From Treponema sp. (GTDB taxonomy: Bacteria > Spirochaetota > Spirochaetia > Treponematales > Treponemataceae): a stretch of 5,903 nt of DNA. The notes beneath the pieces are model-generated. The model saw nothing but the letters and a program-made list of their open reading frames with translations. It made no database searches and had not been told where the DNA came from. Made by a program: the position numbers and the translations under genes. The stretch covers positions 1 through 5,903 of the forward strand of contig JAEDJS010000082.1 of the NCBI GenBank assembly GCA_016296205.1. Reading direction: 5' to 3'. This document shows positions 1-4,647 of the stretch, one piece after another. Positions within the stretch are counted from its first letter, which is position 1; each line of letters begins with the position of its first letter.

Positions 1-572
1 TTTATTGTAATAAACGCTCTATGGCAGAAGGACTTACACCATGTTACAGCATAAGTGGTAGCACAGACCCAGAAAAATGGGGAACAGTGCCAACATCAAC
101 TGATAGCACGTGGGATGCAGTAGTATGTGATTGGAATGCAAACGGTTACCGTCTACCAACAGAAGCAGAATGGGAATATGCAGCAAGAGCTGAAGACAAT
201 ACTGTAGCTAGTTTAACATACAGTGGAACAAGTGATGTAAATAAATTAGGCGAATACGCATGGTACTCTAGTAATTCAAATAGCAAAACACATGAAGTAG
301 GAACAAAGAAGGCAAATGGCTTTGGCTTGTATGACATGAGTGGAAATGTATGGGAATGGTGCTGGAACTGGTTTACAAATAGTTACGATGCAGAAGCAGA
401 AGGAGGAAGTGACCCAACTGGTCCTTCGGCTGGGTCTAGCCGCGTCGGCCGCGGTGGTGGTTGGATCAACAGTTCGGACTACTGTGCTGTTTCTTACCGT
501 AACGGCAGCGGCCTCCCGTACGACCGCTACGACAACCTTGGCTTTCGTGTTGTGCGTGCCAGTTCTAAATAA
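1..572 (+). CDS. FGE-sulfatase/C-type-lectin-fold protein, C-terminal part; likely DGR target (5' truncated)
   Basis: The reading frame is open from base 3 to the stop at 570-572, giving 189 residues, and it enters from outside the window. The ATG at 21 is probably internal, because the codons before it read YCNKRS, which runs into MAEGLTPCY as in the usual FGE-family YCN..S..EGL..Y block. Other family signatures are YRLPTEAEWEYAARA, then GLYDMSGNVWEW, then the C-terminal RGGGW...C.VS.R...LGFRVVR. The FGE family (SUMF1-like) either oxidises sulfatase cysteines or serves as a binding scaffold. Aligned from memory to human FGE, the first active-site cysteine position is Asn here and only the second Cys (in CAVS) is kept, so catalysis is unlikely and ligand binding more likely (inference). 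The last ~50 codons are GC-rich and NNC-rich, unlike the rest of the gene, as in DGR-diversified treponemal proteins. The N-terminus, any signal peptide and the promoter are outside the window. Confidence 0.88.
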   Translation, partial: YCNKRSMAEGLTPCYSISGSTDPEKWGTVPTSTDSTWDAVVCDWNANGYRLPTEAEWEYAARAEDNTVASLTYSGTSDVNKLGEYAWYSSNSNSKTHEVGTKKANGFGLYDMSGNVWEWCWNWFTNSYDAEAEGGSDPTGPSAGSSRVGRGGGWINSSDYCAVSYRNGSGLPYDRYDNLGFRVVRASSK

Positions 573-574
573 AA
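424..574 (+). repeat. Putative DGR variable region, copy 1 (VR1)
   Basis: This segment encodes the end of the FGE domain and matches a second copy at 731-878. Similarity begins sharply at CTTCGGCTGGGTCT and ends in a 29-base identical block (546-574 versus 850-878) that includes the stop codon. GC content is about 61% by hand count over 424-545, against 33-42% in upstream stretches I sampled. Variable positions are mostly NNC codons (ATC, AAC, GAC, TAC, GGC, AGC, CTC, CGC), as expected if AAC codons of a template were mutated at adenines. The conserved frame codons (TGG, TGT GCT GTT TCT, CGT) stay fixed. The invariant 3' block sits where an IMH (initiation of mutagenic homing) sequence is expected. 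The RT and TR were not seen, so the assignment rests on pattern and protein family. Confidence 0.75.
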
Positions 575-581
575 TTTAAAA

Positions 582-594
582 AGCCCTACGGGCT
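582..594 (+). promoter_or_regulatory. Hairpin downstream of VR1 (possible DGR homing hairpin/cruciform)
   Basis: AGCCC, loop TAC, GGGCT forms a perfect 5-bp stem beginning 9 nt after the FGE stop codon. A counterpart with the same loop and spacing follows VR2 at 886-898. In the Bordetella phage BPP-1 DGR, a hairpin/cruciform just downstream of the VR is needed for efficient homing, and this hairpin is in the right place for that role. It has no long U-run, so it is a poor intrinsic terminator. Confidence 0.6.
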
Positions 595-595
595 A

Positions 596-663
596 AGAAC
601 CAAAATTGCGTAATCGCCGGTCCGCTTAAAGCGGCACAAAAGGCGATGTAGCATTTTGGTTCT
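596..663 (+). repeat. Nested dyad-symmetry element after VR1
   Basis: Three nested inverted repeats share one centre. The outer pair is a perfect 11-bp match (596-606 AGAACCAAAAT with 653-663 ATTTTGGTTCT). The middle pair is 613-618 ATCGCC with 642-647 GGCGAT. The inner hairpin is CCGC (622-625), loop TTAAA, GCGG (631-634). As RNA or extruded single-stranded DNA this would be a long bulged hairpin of about 68 nt. The inner core, 612-646, recurs at 916-951. It may act as a bidirectional terminator, a recombination or folding site, or part of the mobile VR module. The function is unknown. Confidence 0.6.
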
Positions 664-730
664 AAAAAGTTGGATATAGTTTGCAATGTGCAAATTAGGA
701 TAAAAAGGGAAAGGCTACAAAGAGTACGTA

Positions 731-876
731 CTTCGGCTGGGTCTAACCGCGTCAACCGCGGTGGTAGTTGGAACTGCGATGAGGCCTGTGCTGTTTCTTG
801 TCGTAACAGCACCGACCCTGGCAACCGCAGCGACAGCAGTCATGGTTTCCGTGTTGTGCGTGCCAGTTCTAAATAA
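731..876 (+). pseudogene. Orphan second variable-region cassette (VR2), lacking the FGE body
   Basis: The encoded tail SAGSNRVNRGGSW...C.VS.RN...GFRVVRASSK matches the C-terminus of the FGE protein upstream, including the identical stop context. No FGE domain precedes it. Its frame is closed by a TAG at 649-651, and the only available starts are a TTG at 670 and a GTG at 688, neither with a convincing ribosome binding site. The left edge of similarity falls exactly where VR1 begins. The non-matching spacer 664-730 holds only a small dyad, TTTGCA-ATG-TGCAAA (680-694). VR2 differs from VR1 at many variable codons and by one codon in length before the shared TGT, yet all frame residues are intact and no internal stop has arisen. 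It is either a remnant of a deleted second target gene or a silent cassette. Confidence 0.7.
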
Positions 877-885
877 AAGTTAAAA

Positions 886-898
886 GTGGCTACGCCCC
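886..898 (+). promoter_or_regulatory. Hairpin downstream of VR2
   Basis: GTGGC, loop TAC, GCCCC starts 9 nt after the VR2 stop codon, exactly as in copy 1. Four of five stem positions pair (the second is a T/C mismatch). Relative to copy 1, two C-G pairs have become G-C and the basal A-T has become G-C, while the loop and innermost C-G pair are unchanged. Paired changes argue that the structure is under selection. Confidence 0.5.
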
Positions 899-915
899 AA
901 AAGAATATTTTAGGT

Positions 916-951
916 CATCACCGGTGCCGCCTAAAGCGACAAAAAAGGCGA
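916..951 (+). repeat. Second copy of the GC-rich dyad core, in the leader of the next gene
   Basis: This stretch aligns to 612-646 with one length difference and shares the blocks CCGGT, CTAAAGCG/TTAAAGCG and AAAAGGCGA. The inner hairpin survives as CGC (928-930), loop CTAAA, GCG (936-938). The middle stem is weaker (918-922 with 947-951, one mismatch). The outer 11-bp arms of copy 1 are missing. It ends 15 nt before the ATG at 967 and abuts the AGGGAG ribosome binding site at 951-956, so it could affect translation of that gene. Confidence 0.5.
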
Positions 952-966
952 GGGAGAAGAAGAAAA

Positions 967-1719
967 ATGAATAATATATATGAAACTCTTTTTAACGATC
1001 AAAAAACTAAAGCAGAAGCTTTTGACAAAATTGCAGAAAATTTTTATTTTGCAAATTTTGGTTCAATGAGTAAAACTGATTTTGAAACTTTAATGTTTTC
1101 TATTTACATCGAGAAGATATTAGAGAAGAGTGTAAATGAACCAGATACATTTAGTGATTATACTTTGTCAAAATATCTTGGAATAACTCAGCAGAAAATA
1201 AATAATTTAAAAATTAGAAAAGAATTAAAATATCCTAGAAAGGAGTTTAATTGGAAACAGGCTTTCCTAGCAGGTTTATCTAATGCAGTGCTCGAAAAAA
1301 ACAAGATTAAGGTATTTATTGATGATCCAAATATCGCTATAGAGGTTAAACATGCGATTGAAATTAATGGTGGTTTTACAGATTCTAGTTTTAATCCTAA
1401 GATATGTGTAATCAGTCCGGCGGATTTTATTGATTTGATTTGCATTCTTTGTGAGAAAAGTGAAGTTTATGAAATAAAAAATAAGATTCTGGATAAACTT
1501 AATAAAAATACTCAGAGCGTAGAGTTTTTGCAAGATAGACCTTTCGGAAAACAATTAAAGGATAAAGGCATTGATTTCGGAATAGACTTATTAGGAGATT
1601 TACTGAGTGAAATTCCTTTAGGTGGAAAATCGATTTCTAAGGCATGCACTGATTTAATAAATTTATTAAGAGATAAAGGCAATTTACAAAAATTTAAATT
1701 TGCAAATAATATTAATTGA
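967..1719 (+). CDS. Conserved-looking hypothetical protein with possible helix-turn-helix
   Basis: The product is 250 residues from the ATG at 967, preceded by a purine-rich AGGGAGAAGAAG. An in-frame GTG at 886 was not used: it lies in the VR2 hairpin, has no ribosome binding site and would add an extremely basic 27-residue tail translated from the dyad. The function is not recognised. Residues ~65-92 (SDYTLSKYLGITQQKINNLK and the following residues) resemble a DNA-binding helix-turn-helix. Residues ~118-165 alternate short beta-like and helical segments (KIKVFIDDPNIAIEVKHAIE). The C-terminal ~50 residues (GIDFGIDLLGDLLSEIPLGG) are glycine-rich and amphipathic. No signal peptide or clear membrane span is visible. 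Base composition is AT-rich like the genome. Its place directly behind the VR2 module may reflect a cargo or accessory gene, but that is inference only. Confidence 0.75.
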   Translation: MNNIYETLFNDQKTKAEAFDKIAENFYFANFGSMSKTDFETLMFSIYIEKILEKSVNEPDTFSDYTLSKYLGITQQKINNLKIRKELKYPRKEFNWKQAFLAGLSNAVLEKNKIKVFIDDPNIAIEVKHAIEINGGFTDSSFNPKICVISPADFIDLICILCEKSEVYEIKNKILDKLNKNTQSVEFLQDRPFGKQLKDKGIDFGIDLLGDLLSEIPLGGKSISKACTDLINLLRDKGNLQKFKFANNIN

Positions 1720-1837
1720 AGTTGCAGACATTCCACCCCGTGAATCCTTAAGTCCCATAAATTAGCAAGAATGTAAATGTTTCTGAATTGTCATTTTATG
1801 CCAAAAAAATCTCTTTTAATCTAGAAAAAAATCAATC

Positions 1838-1866
1838 TTGAAGAATTTCCACTGTATTTATATAAT
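1838..1866 (+). promoter_or_regulatory. Sigma-70-type promoter candidate for the RluA-family operon
   Basis: A -35-like TTGAAG (1838-1843) is followed by a 17-nt spacer and a perfect TATAAT (1861-1866). Transcription would start near 1873, leaving a very short leader of about 12 nt before the ATG at 1885. The rest of the 165-nt gap (1720-1837) is AT-rich, and I see no gene, RNA or convincing terminator in it. Such boxes arise by chance in AT-rich DNA, so this is tentative. Confidence 0.45.
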
Positions 1867-1884
1867 CATCTTGGAACGTTGGAA

Positions 1885-2820
1885 ATGGTTACAAAACAAA
1901 ATTTTAAAGCAGCAGGAAAAATTTCAATCAATCAGTTTCTCCAGGAAAAATTAAAAAATCAATTTGAGCAGGAAATTTCCAACAGTAAAATTCGAAGGCT
2001 TATTGCCAGCGGGCAGGTTTACGTTGATGGCAAACAATGCCGTATTCCTTCATTTTCTTTGCGTCAGGGAAATCTGGTAACTGTGAATATTGATACAGAA
2101 AAATTGATGTACGAAAAGCAGCCGGAAGATATTGATTTTACACTTACAGAAAAAGATGTGCTTTTTGAAGATGATTTTATTATCGTAGTGAATAAACCTG
2201 CATTCCTTCCAACAGAACAGACAATTGTGGGCAACAGAAAAAATCTCCATGACTGCGTTGTTGATTATTTATGGAAAAAAAATCCGTCCCTAAGAAATCC
2301 GCCCTATGTTGGAATTATGCATCGTTTAGATAGAGAAACAAGCGGTGTTATTCTTTTTACAAAAAGTCGCCAGGCAAACAAAGGAATTTTCTCTCAATTT
2401 GAAAACCATACCGAAACAAAAAAATATGTGGCACTGGTGGAAACTTCCAAAGTAGAAAATTCAACTTTAAAAAAAAATCAGAATGTAACAGTAGAAAAAT
2501 ATATGGCTCGCATAAGTCCAAAAAGTTCTGGGTGCAAAATGGGAATTGTTTCTGCTTCATATAAAGATGCCCAGATTTCAAAAACTGTTTTTAGCATTTT
2601 AAAAACTTCCCCAGATAAAACTTATGTTCTTGCGGAATTGTTTACGGGGCGCACTCATCAGATCAGGCTTCATTTAAGCAGTCTGAATGTTCCAATTATT
2701 GGGGATGTAACTTATGGCGGAAAGAGTGATTCAAGAATTTTTCTTCATTGCTGCCAGCTTGATTTTATTCACCCGATTTCAAATCAAAAAATCAGTTGCA
2801 AAGCGGAGGTTCCTTTTTAA
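1885..2820 (+). CDS. RluA-family RNA pseudouridine synthase with S4 domain
   Basis: The 311-residue product isomerises specific uridines to pseudouridine in rRNA or tRNA, in the cytoplasm. An N-terminal S4 RNA-binding domain (~14-72, ISINQFL...SKIRRLIASGQVYVDG) precedes the catalytic domain. Motif II HRLDRETSG at 146-154 carries the catalytic Asp149. The later GRTHQIRLHL (255-264) and IIGDVTYGG (271-279) are also family hallmarks, and the length is typical of the RluC/RluD type. The ATG at 1885 is preferred over a TTG at 1879. GGAA at 1873-1876 could be the ribosome binding site, 8 nt upstream. The target uridine cannot be read from sequence, so no symbol is given. The stop codon overlaps the next start (TAATG), so the two genes are probably coupled. 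Confidence 0.93.
   Translation: MVTKQNFKAAGKISINQFLQEKLKNQFEQEISNSKIRRLIASGQVYVDGKQCRIPSFSLRQGNLVTVNIDTEKLMYEKQPEDIDFTLTEKDVLFEDDFIIVVNKPAFLPTEQTIVGNRKNLHDCVVDYLWKKNPSLRNPPYVGIMHRLDRETSGVILFTKSRQANKGIFSQFENHTETKKYVALVETSKVENSTLKKNQNVTVEKYMARISPKSSGCKMGIVSASYKDAQISKTVFSILKTSPDKTYVLAELFTGRTHQIRLHLSSLNVPIIGDVTYGGKSDSRIFLHCCQLDFIHPISNQKISCKAEVPF
2805..2809 (+). promoter_or_regulatory. Strong ribosome binding site inside the rluA-type gene
   Basis: GGAGG lies 10 nt before the ATG at 2820 and inside the last codons of the pseudouridine synthase gene. It fixes the start of the peptidase gene at 2820 rather than at the in-frame TTG at 2796, which lies upstream of this site. Confidence 0.75.
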
Positions 2821-3704
2821 TGGAAAATTTATTTTCTGATGAATTTGCAAATTTTGTAAATGCCTCAACAAATCAGCAGCGCTTTGAAATCATCTGCGAA
2901 AGATTAAAATCAATTGATGCAAAATTTAAAATTATCACTAATCAGAATCTGCGTCATATTCTTGTGGGGTTTGATTCAAAATTTTACAATCCTCAATTTA
3001 GGAACAAACTTATTGTCTGCCATTACGATAGAGTTCCAGGTACTCCTGGGGCTAATGATAATTCCAGTGCAGTGTGGCAGGTTCTTGAATTTATTGAACA
3101 GCTTGTCCGCTGGCCGGTGTTCCATAATGTAAAAATTTTATTTACCGATGGCGAAGAGCTGGGTGAACATGGTGTTACTGAACAGGGAAGCTATTACGTT
3201 GCAAAAAATTTTGAAAGTCTTGGCCTTAAAAAATATGATGTGTTTGTGTTTGACTGCACTGGACGGGGAGATGTAGCTGTTATGGGTAAAACAATTCTTC
3301 CAAAAACAATCAGTGATAAAATTAAGAAACAGTTCAATCAGCTTTTTGAAAATACAAAACTGCTTTTAAAAAATGCGGCCGACAATAAGTGGATGACTCT
3401 TCCAATTACTTTAAGCGACAATGCTTCTTTTCTTGCCAGCGGTATTCCATGTGTGGCTATAACTTTTCTGCCAATGGAAGAAGCCACTTTGTATGCTAGG
3501 GATATTCTGATAAAACAGTTTTCTGCAGATGAAGAAAATTTTAAGCCTTCAACTTTTGCAAAAATGAAGAATCAGATTTACATTCCCAAAACCTGGCAGC
3601 TTTTTCATACTCCCCAGGACAATCTTCAGAGTCTTACTCCTCAAAGTTTTGTGCTTATGAAATCAATTCTGGAAAAACTTGCAAACCTTCGCACTATAGA
3701 TTAA
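2820..3704 (+). CDS. M28-family-like zinc metallopeptidase (aminopeptidase-type)
   Basis: The 294-residue protein has the metal-ligand layout of M28 peptidases. His68 lies in CHYDRVPG, Asp80 in GANDNSSAV, the Glu112-Glu113 pair in DGEELG (general base and ligand), Asp145 in FDCTGRGD and His263 in FHTPQDN. Members cleave N-terminal residues or amide-like bonds using two zinc ions. No signal peptide or hydrophobic leader is present, so it should be cytoplasmic, unlike many secreted M28 enzymes. Its ATG overlaps the upstream stop codon (TAATG), suggesting translational coupling. The substrate is unknown. Glutaminyl cyclases share this fold, so a non-peptidase activity is possible. Confidence 0.85.
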   Translation: MENLFSDEFANFVNASTNQQRFEIICERLKSIDAKFKIITNQNLRHILVGFDSKFYNPQFRNKLIVCHYDRVPGTPGANDNSSAVWQVLEFIEQLVRWPVFHNVKILFTDGEELGEHGVTEQGSYYVAKNFESLGLKKYDVFVFDCTGRGDVAVMGKTILPKTISDKIKKQFNQLFENTKLLLKNAADNKWMTLPITLSDNASFLASGIPCVAITFLPMEEATLYARDILIKQFSADEENFKPSTFAKMKNQIYIPKTWQLFHTPQDNLQSLTPQSFVLMKSILEKLANLRTID

Positions 3705-3737
3705 AATTATAGATATAAACTTTTTGGTGAGGCTTTT

Positions 3738-4544
3738 ATGATTATTGATTCTCATGTGCATTTTGGAAAATCCCTTAATTTTGATATGAAGCAGGAAACT
3801 GTTCTGACCGCTATGAAAAAATATAAAATTTCAAAGGCTATTGTTTCTAATAGTCAGGCATGTGAAGTTGACCACCAGCAGATTATTCTTCCACCGGATT
3901 TGCAGGTTCCAATGATCAAGTGCACTCAGGATGCTGTTGATTTTGCAAGAAATAATCCCGGTAAAATATTTGCCGCTATCTGGGTAAAACCATTGCATGA
4001 AAAAGTAACTCCAGAATTTACTAAGCTTATAAAAGAAAATCTTGATGTTATTAAAGCAATTAAATTTCATCCTTATCATTCAAAGATAAAATTTGATGGA
4101 CCTGAAGCAGACATGTATCTTAAACTTGCTGCAGATTTGAATCTCCCGGTTATAACTCACACTGGAACCGGCGACTGCGACAATGTTTTTCTGTGTCTTA
4201 ATGTGGCAAAAAAATATCCTTCTCTTAAAATTATTATGGCACATCTTGGTCTTGGAAGTGATAATAGTGATGCTCTTGATGTTATGGCTCAGGCAGATAA
4301 TTTGTACGGTGACACAACATGGGTTCCTGTGAGTACAACAGTTGAACTTATCAAACGCTTTGGCAGTGAGCGGACAATGTTCGGCAGCGACATGCCTATT
4401 GACGGATTAGACACTTATCACCATAACCCAAAGGGTGAACCTTCTGTTTATCAGGATTACTTTAACAAACTTCCGGAAATTATTTCTAAAAAAGATTTGG
4501 ACAATGTTATGTACAAAAACGCCAGAAATATTTTTGGAATTTAA
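3738..4544 (+). CDS. Amidohydrolase-superfamily metal-dependent hydrolase (amidohydrolase 2/TIM-barrel type)
   Basis: The product is 268 residues. The N-terminal HVH motif (His6, His8) gives the first metal ligands. KFHPYH (His111), THTGTGD (His141), MAHLG (His169) and FGSDMP (Asp218) follow in the superfamily order on a TIM barrel. Family members hydrolyse amide, ester or C-C bonds, or act as decarboxylases, and the substrate cannot be told from this sequence. There is no signal peptide. The start has GGTGAGG at 3726-3732, five nt before the ATG. The gap to the peptidase gene is only 33 nt with no terminator, so it probably belongs to the same operon. After the stop there is a short T-run (4549-4555) but no clear GC-rich stem. 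Confidence 0.9.
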   Translation: MIIDSHVHFGKSLNFDMKQETVLTAMKKYKISKAIVSNSQACEVDHQQIILPPDLQVPMIKCTQDAVDFARNNPGKIFAAIWVKPLHEKVTPEFTKLIKENLDVIKAIKFHPYHSKIKFDGPEADMYLKLAADLNLPVITHTGTGDCDNVFLCLNVAKKYPSLKIIMAHLGLGSDNSDALDVMAQADNLYGDTTWVPVSTTVELIKRFGSERTMFGSDMPIDGLDTYHHNPKGEPSVYQDYFNKLPEIISKKDLDNVMYKNARNIFGI

Positions 4545-4570
4545 TTAATTTTTTTCTCAACTTTATTTAA

Positions 4571-4599
4571 TTGAATAAATCTTCTCAATCTGATAAAAT
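4571..4599 (+). promoter_or_regulatory. Extended -10 sigma-70 promoter for argS
   Basis: TTGAAT (4571-4576), a 17-nt spacer and TAAAAT (4594-4599) are preceded by TG at 4591-4592 in the extended -10 position. Transcription would begin near 4606, giving a leader of about 42 nt. The leader contains no obvious T-box or other aminoacyl-tRNA sensor. Confidence 0.6.
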
Positions 4600-4647
4600 T
4601 ATTTCCATATAAATCAACTTTATAAATCAACATTTTAAGGAAATATT

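Noticed and set aside
340..579. 79-residue frame overlapping the FGE gene end
   Set aside because: It is an out-of-frame shadow of the VR, rich in Thr, Val and Ala only because of the GC-rich NNC codons.
582..594. Intrinsic terminator of the FGE gene
   Set aside because: The stem is only 5 bp and is followed by AAGAACC, not a T-run.
596..663. Integron attC site, since treponemes can carry cassette arrays and the dyad has an attC-like shape
   Set aside because: The outer arms contain AAC/GTT but their flanks do not fit the RYYYAAC and GTTRRRY core-site consensus, the second copy lacks these arms altogether, and no integrase is present in the window.
670..876. A 68-residue open frame ending in the VR2 tail as a real gene
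   Set aside because: It needs a TTG or GTG start without a ribosome binding site, and its first ~20 residues match nothing in the FGE fold. It is better described as an orphan VR cassette.
731..876. Copy 2 as the DGR template repeat for VR1
   Set aside because: The right half differs from VR1 at non-adenine bases and by a one-codon indel, and copy 2 keeps the stop codon, the identical 3' block and a hairpin, which mark a VR rather than a TR. Only the left ~44 bases look template-like.
886..966. GTG-initiated extension of the 967 gene
   Set aside because: The added residues are a run of Arg/Lys translated from the hairpin and dyad, and no ribosome binding site precedes the GTG. The ATG at 967 has one.
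4545..4570. Terminator after the amidohydrolase gene
   Set aside because: There is a T-run at 4549-4555 but no GC-rich stem before it, so it cannot be supported as an intrinsic terminator.
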